From contig JAITSU010000077.1 in NCBI GenBank assembly GCA_031287525.1, forward strand, positions 1 to 37,769: a stretch of DNA of 37,769 bases, written 5' to 3'. Below are positions 1 to 8,602 of this stretch, in pieces (the first letter of the stretch is position 1; each line of letters opens with the position of its first letter). This DNA is from Zoogloeaceae bacterium (lineage in GTDB: Bacteria; Pseudomonadota; Gammaproteobacteria; Burkholderiales; Rhodocyclaceae). A model generated the notes under the pieces. The model worked only from the letters and a program-made list of their open reading frames with translations, was not told where the DNA came from and did not search any database. The translations under genes and the position numbers were made by a program.

Positions 1-5
1 GGCAT

Positions 6-136
6 GTCGGCACGTCGGCGGTACGCCGACTTTGAGCGCAGATTGCCGCACAAACACTGCTGCCAGCGTGGACGCTGGCGTTCCCAGAAAAACCTTCACT
101 CAAAAAAACGCTCTGTGCAGCTTTGTCAGCAGCCTG
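6..136. repeat. dispersed repeat, copy 1 (131 bp)
   Basis: This stretch is the reverse complement of 25752-25882 with only 4 differences in 131 positions by direct comparison. Homology ends at 136 on one side and at about the window edge on the other, so this copy may be cut by the window. It is rich in small internal inversions such as the GTCGGC/GCCGAC words. A plus-strand reading frame crosses it but has no family resemblance, so I treat it as non-coding repeat DNA. In both copies a palindrome follows the same edge, though the palindromes differ in sequence. Confidence 0.9.
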
Positions 137-140
137 AAGA

Positions 141-167
141 ATTGAACGGAACGGAGTTCCGTTCAAT
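141..167. repeat. 27-bp perfect palindrome next to repeat copy 1
   Basis: Twelve-base arms (141-152 and 156-167) pair perfectly around a 3-base loop GGA; the core is GAACGGAAC / GTTCCGTTC. It occupies the position that a GGAGCA-TCC-TGCTCC palindrome holds beside the second repeat copy near 25.7 kb, with different bases but the same architecture of arms around a 3-base loop. Confidence 0.8.
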
Positions 168-174
168 CCAGGAA

Positions 175-202
175 TCAGGGGGCAGGTGTCAGGGATCAAA
201 AT
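175..202. repeat. heptamer array A
   Basis: Four consecutive 7-base units are visible: TCAGGGG, GCAGGTG, TCAGGGA, TCAAAAT. The same kind of unit recurs at 6616-6636, 12033-12060, 20005-20025 and 20834-20851. Units are degenerate, so the array is recognised by period and by the shared CAG core. Confidence 0.6.
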
Positions 203-352
203 CCAAGGGGGCTAAGGTACGGCGGGATCGAAGAAACCGCCGTTGTTCACTCTCGGATGACGAAGAATCAGGAATCTTGAAGCAATTGGGTGAGTTTATC
301 AACAACCTGCCAAACCACTACGAAATATCCGTAAGGTCGCCCTATTCTCAGG
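203..352. other. intergenic stretch with no recognised gene
   Basis: Nothing here supports a gene. An open frame runs through from the upstream repeat to position 390 on the plus strand, but it begins inside repeat DNA, has arginine-rich atypical composition and overlaps the better supported minus-strand gene ending at 353. I see no terminator with a T run for that minus-strand gene. Confidence 0.5.
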
Positions 353-1492
353 CTATTTGGCTTCTTGATGCAAAAATGGGGTTTTCATGAGAACAGAAGC
401 GATCCATTCAATATCAGTCATATCATCTTTTCTAACCGGGCAACGATGCGGCTCTTGCCCTTTCTCTTCGTATTTATGTGGCCAACGCATACCCCAAATT
501 TTTCTAATTCCGGAAACGTAACCAATACGCTCTGCGATAACTTCATTCGTTTGTAGCTCAATAATTTGCAAACGGTTTTTGGCAACCCAGAATTGACGGT
601 CTTCCGGCGTGGATAAATCTTCCCAGCGAATACCATAGCTACTCTCGACTGAAATAATCGCATCGCTACCGACGTCCAACTCCGGGTATTCCGCTTCCAG
701 TAGACTCTTGTCTCGCTCGCTGGGTTTTGCCATCCGACCAGTTGGTTTCAGGGTATAACGCCATAATTCTTTTGTTTCAGTGTCACGCATTTCGACAAAA
801 GCGAAAGGAGAATTTAATGCCTCATATTCAAGAGGCGAAGATACAATTAATTCTTCGCCAACATACCTATAATATTTCTTTCCCAGAAAAAGCGCTGGTT
901 TACCTAACGAGCCATCACTATATGGGTCATCCATCCGGAATTGTTCAGGTACCTTGCTCAAATCAGCATTATTGCTCGGCTTCATGATAAATATGCTTTC
1001 CTGCGGTGTTTTTACTTCCTTATAGATAAAATACCCGCTATCTTCGGCGCATTTTTTGTCAAAATAATCCTTGATTGCCATTTTCTTCATCTTTTCTTCT
1101 TCGCTGGCTCTAACCTTCTCTGAGTATCTCATTTCAATCAAGGCAATACAGCAAACAAAAGGCGCGACCAGACATCCAATTCTGGCTAACCACGACCATT
1201 TCCATCTGGTAATAATGTACAGTTCATATCCCAATAGTGGCGCAAAAAATAATACAAAAAACGGGGTAACAACCAGCGCAACCAAAAAACCGGAAACAAG
1301 ACCAAAGTTCCCGCCTGATACAATGAAAAAAACCATCACAAAAGCAATCAATACGCCCATCCCAAAAATCCATCGTGGATTCATTTCTCTGATAAATGCA
1401 CATATTGCAGACACGACCATGACAAGCGCGCCAATCGTGACAAAGGCCGACATAAAGTCCGATTTAAGAAAAGTAGCAGTGCCGTCTAACAT
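353..1492 (-). CDS. unknown multi-pass membrane protein, 379 aa
   Basis: I do not recognise the family. The N-terminal third holds about four hydrophobic helices (roughly residues 14-34, 41-60, 63-86 and 99-118), and the remaining 255 residues form a charged soluble domain with many Glu, Lys, Trp and Tyr, after a short basic/acidic linker (EEEKMKKM). The ATG at 1490-1492 is preceded by a purine-rich AAGGGAAA sequence a few bases upstream. Base composition is clearly more AT-rich than the genes around it, with A/T-ending codons, and repeats lie beyond its 3' end. These point to an accessory, probably acquired gene. The soluble domain may be a sensor or substrate domain, but nothing visible decides this. 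Confidence 0.7.
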   Translation of the reverse strand: MLDGTATFLKSDFMSAFVTIGALVMVVSAICAFIREMNPRWIFGMGVLIAFVMVFFIVSGGNFGLVSGFLVALVVTPFFVLFFAPLLGYELYIITRWKWSWLARIGCLVAPFVCCIALIEMRYSEKVRASEEEKMKKMAIKDYFDKKCAEDSGYFIYKEVKTPQESIFIMKPSNNADLSKVPEQFRMDDPYSDGSLGKPALFLGKKYYRYVGEELIVSSPLEYEALNSPFAFVEMRDTETKELWRYTLKPTGRMAKPSERDKSLLEAEYPELDVGSDAIISVESSYGIRWEDLSTPEDRQFWVAKNRLQIIELQTNEVIAERIGYVSGIRKIWGMRWPHKYEEKGQEPHRCPVRKDDMTDIEWIASVLMKTPFLHQEAK

Positions 1493-1549
1493 ACCATTTC
1501 CCTTGATCCGTTTTCTGGCAAGGGGCGGTTCGCGAATCGCCCCTACCTT

Positions 1550-2656
1550 TTACACCCCAAACCTTGCAATCAAATCAAACGAGGTTTCCTTGCCGACCTG
1601 TTCGCCGTGGGCTTCCAGCCATTGTTTGGCTTCGGCGTAGCCGATGTCGTGCAGTTTTTTCAGGAACGGCCAGTCGGCGGCGACTTTGGTGGCGCTGCCG
1701 TATTTCAGCAGCAAGTCGGCGGATTCCAGCAGGTGAAAACGGGTTGCCAGCGTGTAGCGTTCGAGGTCGTCGGGTTCGCGCAGGGCGCGACCCAGAATGC
1801 GTTGCAGGCTGGTCGGCCAGTTGTGGCGTGAGCCTTCCCTGGAATCCCTTGTATGACTGTAGGCAATGATATTGGCAAACAGCAGCATTTCCCGCAAAAG
1901 GCTGGTGTTAAACGCCAGTTCCATTGCGCGGGCGCGGATTTCTTCGGCGGTTTTGGGCGTATCGCCATAGGCGGGCGGCGCCAGCAGCACGAGCAGGATG
2001 TCGCGCGAATGACATTCGTAGAACAGGGGGAAGACCGGCGGATTGGCGGCGTAGCCGCCGTCCCAGTAGGGTTCGCCGTCAATCATAATCGCCTGATGCA
2101 GCATGGGCAGGCAGGCGGAGGCGAGCACGGCGTCGGCGTCGATTTCTTCGGTGCGAAACAGGCGCAGCTTGCCGGTATTGGCGTTGGTGGCGGCGAGGAA
2201 CAGGCGCACGGGGCTATCCAGACGCAAGCCGGTGAAGTCGATTTTTTTCAGGATTTTCCGCAGGGGATTGAAATTCAGCGGGTTCAACTGGTAGGGCGAA
2301 ACGTAGTGCATCCAGCTCATCATTGCCTTGGTGGTGGGCAGTAACGCCTGTTTTTCGCCGCTCAAGCTCGGCACGGAGATGGAAAAATCCAGCGGCACGC
2401 TATCCGCGATGTTGCGCCAGAATTCCGCCAATGCCTGCCGCGCGCCCTCCTTGCCGCCTTTCATCAGCCCGTCCGCCAGCACCACGGCGTTCATGGCGCC
2501 GGCGCTGGTGCCGCTCACGCCATCGAAATCGAAACGTCCGTCTTCCAGCAGACAATCCAGCACCCCCCAACTATACGCGCCATGCGCGCCGCCGCCCTGC
2601 AATCCCAGATTGAGGGGACGCCTGCCTGTTTTTCCCTTGTCATTTCCCGTGCTCAT
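1550..2656 (-). CDS. patatin-like phospholipase, 368 aa
   Basis: This is a patatin-family serine acyl hydrolase, which uses a Ser-Asp dyad on lipid esters. Near the N terminus the oxyanion-hole motif LGLQGGGAHGAYSWG is followed by the nucleophile elbow GTSAG (around residue 48-52), and the catalytic Asp lies in the DGGYAANPP motif (around residue 200). It has no signal peptide, so it is probably cytoplasmic or peripheral, like RssA-type bacterial patatins, but longer than the usual ~300 residues, with an extra C-terminal helical part. The ATG at 2654-2656 has AGGAG about 9 bases upstream. It diverges from gpmI across about 118 bp. Physiological substrate is unknown. Confidence 0.9.
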   Translation of the reverse strand: MSTGNDKGKTGRRPLNLGLQGGGAHGAYSWGVLDCLLEDGRFDFDGVSGTSAGAMNAVVLADGLMKGGKEGARQALAEFWRNIADSVPLDFSISVPSLSGEKQALLPTTKAMMSWMHYVSPYQLNPLNFNPLRKILKKIDFTGLRLDSPVRLFLAATNANTGKLRLFRTEEIDADAVLASACLPMLHQAIMIDGEPYWDGGYAANPPVFPLFYECHSRDILLVLLAPPAYGDTPKTAEEIRARAMELAFNTSLLREMLLFANIIAYSHTRDSREGSRHNWPTSLQRILGRALREPDDLERYTLATRFHLLESADLLLKYGSATKVAADWPFLKKLHDIGYAEAKQWLEAHGEQVGKETSFDLIARFGV

Positions 2657-2774
2657 TCGCTGATTCTCCTGATTGATGTCGTATTTGACGGCTCACGCAA
2701 CGCCTAGGATACTTCGTCCCGGCGCAAATCCAGTAGAGATTTGTGTTATTTGCTTTTTTATTGCGGGGAATAAC

Positions 2775-4424
2775 ATGCAGGGTCTTTCCAGATTATCCAC
2801 GCGCAGCGTCCGTCCGGTTGTCGTGATCGTCATGGACGGTTACGGCATTTCAGCCAACGCGGCGGGCAACGCCATCGCCGCCGCCAACAAACCCACGCTG
2901 GACGCGCTGTTTGCGAGCCGCCCGCACATTTTATTACAGGCGCACGGCACGGCGGTCGGGATGCCGTCCGATGACGACATGGGCAATTCCGAAGTCGGGC
3001 ACAACGCCATCGGCGCGGGGCAGGTCTACGCGCAGGGCGCGTCGCTGGTCGCAGAGGCGATTCAGGATGGCAGCCTTTGGCGGGGCGAGGCATGGCGCGA
3101 AATCATCGCCGCCAGTAAAGCCACGCCGCAGAGCACGCTGCATTGCGTCGGGCTTTTTTCCGACGGCAATGTGCATAGCCACATCGACCACCTGAAAGCC
3201 CTGCTCGCGCAGGCGAAAGCGGAAGGCGTGAAAAAAGCGCGCATCCACGCCCTGCTTGACGGGCGCGACGTGCCGGAAACCAGCGCCCTCGATTACATCG
3301 AACCTTTTGAGCAATTTTTATCGGAAATTTCCGACCCCGGTTTCGACGCCCGCATCGCGTCCGGCGGCGGCAGACAGGTCATCACGATGGACAGGTACGA
3401 GGCCAACTGGCAGATGGTCGAAAAGGGCTGGCGCACACATGTACAGGGCGAGGGCGAACCCTTCCCCGACATCGCCACCGCCGTAAAAACCCTGCGCGCG
3501 CGTCATCCCGGCGTCATTGATCAGGATTTGCCGCCCTTTGTGATTGCGGAACAGGGCAAACCCGTAGGCGCGATTCACGATGGCGACGCCGTGGTGTTTT
3601 TCAATTTTCGCGGCGACCGCGCCATTGAAATCAGCCGCGCCTTTGAAGAAGCCGACTTCGACAAATTCGATCGCCAGCGCGTCCCCAAAGTCACCTACGC
3701 CGGCATGTTGCAATACGACGGCGACCTGCAACTGCCCAAACGTTTTCTCGTGTCGCCGCCCGCGATTAAAAACACCTTGAGCGAATGGCTCTCCCGCTCC
3801 GGCGCGCGCCAGTTTGCCTGTTCGGAAACGCAGAAATTCGGGCATGTCACCTATTTCTGGAACGGCAACCGCTCCGGCAAATTCGCGGGCGAAGTCTGGC
3901 AGGAAGTGCCAGGCGACGTGATTCCCTTTGAACAACGCCCGTGGATGAAATCCGCCGAAATCGCCGACGCCATGCTTGCCGCCATAGAGCGCGGCAAATA
4001 CGACCTGCTGCGCTGCAATTTCGCCAATGGCGACATGGTGGGTCACACCGGCAACTTCCGCGCCGCGACCCTTGCCATCGAAGCCGTCGACCTCGCCCTC
4101 TCCCGCCTGCTCCCCGCCATCGACGCCGCAGGCGGCGTGGCGCTGATCACCGCCGACCACGGCAACGCCGACGAAATGTTTGAACTCGACAAAAAAAACC
4201 GCGCCCCCAAACTGAACGCAGACGGCAGCGCCAAGGCGAAGACCTCCCACACCCTGAACCCCGTCCCGCTGATTCTCTACGGCGGCGGCAAGCTGGGGCT
4301 GAAAAACCCGTCCGAATTTGCCAACCCACCCAGCCTCGCCAATCTCGCCGCCACCATCGCGGAATTGCTCGGACTGGAAAAACATGAAAGCTGGCGGGAA
4401 AGTTTGCTGTCATCGGTTGGGTAA
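2775..4424 (+). CDS. gpmI: 2,3-bisphosphoglycerate-independent phosphoglycerate mutase, plant-type
   Basis: It interconverts 3- and 2-phosphoglycerate in glycolysis/gluconeogenesis through a phosphoserine intermediate with two metal ions. Visible motifs are VMDGYG (metal Asp, residue 21), DMGNSEVGHNAIGAG with the catalytic Ser (residue 72), LSDGNVHSH-like substrate region, HALLDGRDV, FRGDRA and the second metal site TADHGNADEM. Stretches such as IASGGGRQVITMDRYE, MLQYDGDLQLPKRFLVSPP and FACSETQKFGHVTYFWNG match what I remember of the plant enzyme more than the ~510-residue Escherichia coli enzyme, and the 549-residue length agrees. I start at ATG 2775, which has GGGGAA upstream; a longer frame from 2673 adds 34 unlikely residues. 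Its stop codon overlaps the first bases of a dispersed repeat. Confidence 0.95.
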   Translation: MQGLSRLSTRSVRPVVVIVMDGYGISANAAGNAIAAANKPTLDALFASRPHILLQAHGTAVGMPSDDDMGNSEVGHNAIGAGQVYAQGASLVAEAIQDGSLWRGEAWREIIAASKATPQSTLHCVGLFSDGNVHSHIDHLKALLAQAKAEGVKKARIHALLDGRDVPETSALDYIEPFEQFLSEISDPGFDARIASGGGRQVITMDRYEANWQMVEKGWRTHVQGEGEPFPDIATAVKTLRARHPGVIDQDLPPFVIAEQGKPVGAIHDGDAVVFFNFRGDRAIEISRAFEEADFDKFDRQRVPKVTYAGMLQYDGDLQLPKRFLVSPPAIKNTLSEWLSRSGARQFACSETQKFGHVTYFWNGNRSGKFAGEVWQEVPGDVIPFEQRPWMKSAEIADAMLAAIERGKYDLLRCNFANGDMVGHTGNFRAATLAIEAVDLALSRLLPAIDAAGGVALITADHGNADEMFELDKKNRAPKLNADGSAKAKTSHTLNPVPLILYGGGKLGLKNPSEFANPPSLANLAATIAELLGLEKHESWRESLLSSVG

Positions 4425-4473
4425 GCCAAAGGCGTAACCCGGCATCACCCGTTGCCGATGTACAATGCATATA
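4422..4473. repeat. 52-bp dispersed repeat, copy 1
   Basis: It matches the reverse complement of 33900-33951 with 3 differences in 52 bases. It fills most of the 62-bp gap between the convergent gpmI and ppk1 genes and its first three bases are the gpmI stop codon TAA. Only one arm of the longer inverted element seen near 33.9 kb is present here. Confidence 0.85.
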
Positions 4474-4486
4474 AAAACCGGATGAA

Positions 4487-6550
4487 TTACTGCCTCATCA
4501 ATTCCTCTTGCGCGTTATGCGCCTTTGCCCTTAACGCGACCTTGCGGCTGTAAGTGCCGTCGGCTGCCATTTCCCAGGCGTGGGTGTTATCCGCAAGATA
4601 GCAGCGCAAGCCTTCCTGCATGACCCGTTTTTTCAGGCGCGGGTCGAGTACGGGGAAGGCGAGTTCGATGCGGCGGAAGAAGTTGCGTTCCATCCAGTCG
4701 GCGCTGGCGAGGTAGAGTTTTTCTTCGCCGTCGGCATGAAAATAAAATACCCGGTGATGCTCAAGAAAACGCCCGATGATGGAGCGCACACGGATGTTTT
4801 CGGATAAGCCCGGCACACCGGGTTTCAAGGCGCAGACGCCGCGCACGATGAGGTCGATTTTTACGCCGGCTTGCGCGGCGGCATAGAGGGCGTTGATGGT
4901 TTCCGGTTCGAGCAGGGCGTTCATCTTGGCGATGACGCGGGCTTTTTTGCCTGCGCTTGCGTGTTCGGCTTCGGCGTGAATGGCGGCGATGATGTTGGGT
5001 TGCAGGGTAAAGGGGGCTTGCCAGAGGTAGCGCAGGGTGCGCGCCTTGCCAAGGCCGGTGAGTTGTTTGAAGACTTCCGCCACGTCGCGCCCGATTTCTT
5101 CGTTGGCGGTCAGCAAGCCGAAATCGCAGTACAGGCGGGCGGTGCGCGGGTGGTAATTGCCGGTGCCGAGATGGGTGTAGCGGCGCAGTTGCCCTTCCTC
5201 ACGGCGCACAATCAAGAGCGCCTTGGCGTGTACCTTGTAGCCGACCACGCCATAGACCACATGCGCGCCCGCTTCTTCCAGCCGGGTTGCCCAACTGATG
5301 TTGGCTTCTTCGTCGAAACGCGCCATCAGTTCCATGACCACGGTGACTTCCTTGCCATTTTGCGCGGCGCGAATCAGGGATTGCATCAGCACGGAATCCG
5401 CGCCGGTACGATAGATGGTCATCTTGATGGCGGCGACTTCCGGGTCATTCGCCGCGACGCGCAGCAGGTCGATGACCGGCGCAAAGGATTGGTAGGGATG
5501 GTGCAGGAGGATGTCGCCCTGCCGCAGCAGGGCAAAAACGCGGGTGTTTTTTTCCTGCGCCAAACCTTTCGGTAGCCCCGGCGTATAGGGCGAAAATTTC
5601 AGGTCGGGACGCTCGATGCCGTCCGGCACCTGCATCAGGCGCACGAGATTGACGGGACCGCCGACCCGATACAGGTCTTCTTCGCGCAAGCCGAACTCAG
5701 AGAGCAGAAAATCGGCAATGCGCTGCGAGCAGCTATCCGCCACTTCCAGCCGCACCGCGTCGCCAAAATGCCGATGCGGTAATTCGCCCTGCAACTTGGT
5801 GCGCAGATTGGTGATTTCTTCCTCATCCACAAATAAGTCGGAATTGCGGGTAACGCGGAACTGGTAGCAGCCCTGCACACTCATGCCGGAAAACAGTTCG
5901 CCGACGAATTCATGCAAAATGGAAGACAGGAACACGAAGGCATAGGGACAGCCCGCCAGTTCCGGCGGCAGTTGCACCACGCGCGGCAGCAGCCTTGGCG
6001 CTTGCACGATGGCAACGCCGGAACTGCGCCCGAAGGCGTCCTTGCCTTCCAGCGCCACGGCGAAATTCAGGCTCTTGTTCAAGAGGCGGGGGAAGGGATG
6101 CGACGGGTCAAGTCCCAGGGGCGTCAGCACGGGAATCACTTCGCGGTCGAAATAATCCCGAATCCAGGCGCGTTGCGCCTCGTTCCAGGCGGCGCGGCGG
6201 ATGAACAGTATGCCTTCGGCAGCCAATTGCGGCAGCACTTCTTCGTTGAAAATCCGGTATTGCGCCTCGACCAGCGCGTGCGCTTCCAGACTCACCCGCC
6301 GGAAAACTTCATGCGGCGTCTTGCCGTCGGTGGTCAGGCGGGAAGCGCGGGCGCGAATCTGCTCTTTCAGCCCCGCCACGCGAATCTCGAAAAACTCGTC
6401 CATGTTGCTGGACACGATGCAGAGAAAACGCAGCCGTTCCAGCAGCGGCGTGCGCGTATCCTGCGCCTGCGCCAGAACGCGGCGATTGAAGGCGAGCAAG
6501 CCCAGTTCGCGGTTCAGGTAGTTTTCGGGTTGATGGGAGGCGGGGGACAT
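4487..6550 (-). CDS. ppk1: polyphosphate kinase 1, 687 aa
   Basis: PPK1 polymerises the gamma-phosphate of ATP into inorganic polyphosphate, reversibly, at the inner face of the membrane. The N domain opens with YLNRELGLLAFNRRVLAQA and the SSNMDEFFEIRVAGLKEQ motif. The catalytic phospho-His is in YKVHAKALL (residue 441) and the second conserved His in RFLEHHR (residue 598); HLGTGNYHPRTARLY also fits the family. Length is the usual ~690 residues. ATG 6548-6550 has GGAG a few bases upstream. The gene converges with gpmI and is followed upstream by a heptamer-containing spacer after the DUF3857 gene. A PPK2-type phosphotransferase that uses its product lies at 21.7 kb. Confidence 0.97.
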   Translation of the reverse strand: MSPASHQPENYLNRELGLLAFNRRVLAQAQDTRTPLLERLRFLCIVSSNMDEFFEIRVAGLKEQIRARASRLTTDGKTPHEVFRRVSLEAHALVEAQYRIFNEEVLPQLAAEGILFIRRAAWNEAQRAWIRDYFDREVIPVLTPLGLDPSHPFPRLLNKSLNFAVALEGKDAFGRSSGVAIVQAPRLLPRVVQLPPELAGCPYAFVFLSSILHEFVGELFSGMSVQGCYQFRVTRNSDLFVDEEEITNLRTKLQGELPHRHFGDAVRLEVADSCSQRIADFLLSEFGLREEDLYRVGGPVNLVRLMQVPDGIERPDLKFSPYTPGLPKGLAQEKNTRVFALLRQGDILLHHPYQSFAPVIDLLRVAANDPEVAAIKMTIYRTGADSVLMQSLIRAAQNGKEVTVVMELMARFDEEANISWATRLEEAGAHVVYGVVGYKVHAKALLIVRREEGQLRRYTHLGTGNYHPRTARLYCDFGLLTANEEIGRDVAEVFKQLTGLGKARTLRYLWQAPFTLQPNIIAAIHAEAEHASAGKKARVIAKMNALLEPETINALYAAAQAGVKIDLIVRGVCALKPGVPGLSENIRVRSIIGRFLEHHRVFYFHADGEEKLYLASADWMERNFFRRIELAFPVLDPRLKKRVMQEGLRCYLADNTHAWEMAADGTYSRKVALRAKAHNAQEELMRQ

Positions 6551-6568
6551 GATGGCTCCGGTTTGGCT

Positions 6569-6639
6569 GAAGACAGAAAACAGATGGTTTGCGGCGCGTA
6601 GCGGCGGTAATTTTTCTGTCTTCTGTCCTCTGTCTTCTG
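6569..6639. repeat. heptamer array B with inverted copy
   Basis: Between the DUF3857 gene and ppk1, three tandem units CTGTCTT, CTGTCCT, CTGTCTT run from 6616 to 6636; on the minus strand they read ACAGAAG/ACAGAGG. A 12-base stretch at 6569-6580 (GAAGACAGAAAA) is the perfect inverse of 6612-6623, so the spacer can fold into a hairpin with a 31-base loop. There is no T run, so a terminator is not clear. Confidence 0.65.
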
Positions 6640-6643
6640 GTTG

Positions 6644-8563
6644 TTATTTCGGTGTTCGCTTGAAAAACACCTGTTCTTGCAGATGCTCGCTGACAATGGC
6701 GGCTTCCTTGTTCCAGGCGTTGACGTAGGCGGCGCTGCATACGCCGCCGGGGGATTTGTCGAGCAGGGCGCGTTCGACGCGCACACGGTTTTTGTCTTTG
6801 CTGACCGTATTTTTGTAATCCAGATAAACCGATTTGCGTGTCAGGTTTTTCGGCAACCGGGTCAGTTGCACGCCGGGTTCCAGGGTGATGTCATAGATTT
6901 CGCGCAGTTCGCCGCTCCAGCATACATGGTCGCGCTGGTAGGTTTTACTGTCGTCGATGTTTGGCATACGGACAAGACCGCCGTCGTAGGAGAACAGCGC
7001 GCCCAGGAGGAAAGCGCCGGTACGGGGTTTCAGCAGGTTGTCGACCTGAAAGTCGATGCTCACTTCCAGTTCGTCGGAGAGGCGTTTTTCCTGCGGCAGT
7101 TCGCCAGTGTAGAGCGTGCCCCTGCCGCGCAAGCCCTGACGCGCGAACAGGTCTTCGACGAATTTCGCCCGCCGTTCGGTTTTCAGGTTCATGAAATAAT
7201 CGCGCCACCGGGCAGCGGCGAGTCCGACGAGGCGCACGCGCACGCTGCCGCTGGCGCTGCCGTCGGCGGCGAGTTTCAGGGCGCTGCGGATGTCCTGGGT
7301 TTGGTACGGTTTATCGCTCAATGGGATGACGCGCACATTGTCGCCTGTACCCGCTTCGCGGATGTGAATCACCGGCTTGGCGTCGGCGCTCATGGGCAGG
7401 TAGCCAAAGGGAATGTTATCGGCGGTGGAATCCGCGTAAATGCCCCATTGCGGCAGATAGTTGATGACATGGTTGACCGACCAGACAGAAGGCGTTTTGG
7501 GGAGTTCGTAAGCGCGCCCCGTGTCAATCAAGACCTGTTCGCTGGCAATGCCCCGCGCCGCCAGCAACGCTTGCAACAGGGTGGCGTGGTCTTTGCAGTC
7601 ACCCATTTTGTTGTCGAGCACCACATCCAGATCACGCGGCACAACCGAGCCAATGCCGATGTCGTTGCCCGCGTAGAAAATCCGGGTGGAGACCCATTCG
7701 TAGAGCAGCCGCGCCTGTTCGCGTGGCGTTTTTTCTTCGCCGACGATTTCGGCAGCCAGCGCGCGTATACGTTCGGTGGGTTCCGCCTTGGGCAAGGCGC
7801 GTTCGCCGTAGGCGCGGGCGATGTCGGCGTAGCTCTTGAAGGTGCTGGCATAAAGTTCCGGCGATTCACCAACATGCCAGACGCCGCTGTCTTTTTCATC
7901 ATCCCATGCGCGTGGCTGCGGGTTGGCGTAACGCCATTGGTAAGTCATGACGCCATTCTCGCGCTTGACGGGTAACGCTTCCAGATGATGCGCTTCCAGC
8001 GCGAGGTTCAGACTTTCCGGCGCAGAGAGGGTAATGCTGCCGTCAAGGATGGCGGAGAAGGCGGAAAAGCCATCGACGATGGACGCCTCGCCGGGAAAAA
8101 TCGCCACAGTGTCGCGCAGACGGTAACGCAGGTAAGTGGTATCGCCGACGGCGACATCGGGGAATACCACGGTAATGCTTTCGTTATCCGAAAAGAAGGG
8201 ATTGCCGCCGTTCATGCCGCCGCGCGTATTGGTCTGGTAATTGTCCCTCGGCACGTCGATGCGGCGACCATCGGCTTTCAGGGTATAGGCTTCGAGAATT
8301 TCCGCTTCCTGTACGCCACGACTATAGGTGACGCTGCGGGTCTTTTCACCTTCCAGGGCGCGTTCGAGCAGGATTTGCGCGCCGTAGCCGTGAACCATCG
8401 TTACCCGACCTTCCGCGTCGATGTCATATTTTGTGTTGAGTGACTTGAGCAGCACGTCGATTTGCGCGGCGTTTGCGTCTTCCTCATTCTGCGCCTGCGC
8501 GACACCCGCGAACAGGACGAGCGATAACAACAGCCATCGCGGAAAAAATGAGTGGGGCTTCAT
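6644..8563 (-). CDS. secreted DUF3857 / transglutaminase-like protein, 639 aa
   Basis: The protein has an N-terminal DUF3857-type domain followed by a transglutaminase-like fold. The catalytic triad is visible around residues 320-385: Cys in MGDCKDHATLLQALL, His in WSVNHVINYLP and Asp in YADSTADN. A signal peptide is present (basic PHSFFPRW, hydrophobic LLLSLVLFAG, cleavage near VAQA-QN), so it acts in the periplasm. I choose ATG 8561-8563 because AAGGA lies about 7 bases upstream; an earlier ATG at 8584 would put charged residues before the signal peptide. Families of this type are found beside polysaccharide, surface or peptide-modifying genes, but substrates are mostly unknown. Ends 94 bp before ppk1. 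Confidence 0.88.
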   Translation of the reverse strand: MKPHSFFPRWLLLSLVLFAGVAQAQNEEDANAAQIDVLLKSLNTKYDIDAEGRVTMVHGYGAQILLERALEGEKTRSVTYSRGVQEAEILEAYTLKADGRRIDVPRDNYQTNTRGGMNGGNPFFSDNESITVVFPDVAVGDTTYLRYRLRDTVAIFPGEASIVDGFSAFSAILDGSITLSAPESLNLALEAHHLEALPVKRENGVMTYQWRYANPQPRAWDDEKDSGVWHVGESPELYASTFKSYADIARAYGERALPKAEPTERIRALAAEIVGEEKTPREQARLLYEWVSTRIFYAGNDIGIGSVVPRDLDVVLDNKMGDCKDHATLLQALLAARGIASEQVLIDTGRAYELPKTPSVWSVNHVINYLPQWGIYADSTADNIPFGYLPMSADAKPVIHIREAGTGDNVRVIPLSDKPYQTQDIRSALKLAADGSASGSVRVRLVGLAAARWRDYFMNLKTERRAKFVEDLFARQGLRGRGTLYTGELPQEKRLSDELEVSIDFQVDNLLKPRTGAFLLGALFSYDGGLVRMPNIDDSKTYQRDHVCWSGELREIYDITLEPGVQLTRLPKNLTRKSVYLDYKNTVSKDKNRVRVERALLDKSPGGVCSAAYVNAWNKEAAIVSEHLQEQVFFKRTPK

Positions 8564-8602
8564 GATGAATTCCTTATCCGTCAATTCGTAAAAATTTGAA
8601 CA

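Noticed and set aside
4-390. 128-codon plus-strand frame at the window start
   Set aside because: It lies mainly in the 131-bp dispersed repeat and heptamers, overlaps the 353-1492 gene, and has no conserved pattern.
3318-4385. 355-codon minus-strand frame opposite gpmI
   Set aside because: It is the shadow of a strongly conserved enzyme and has no recognisable domain.
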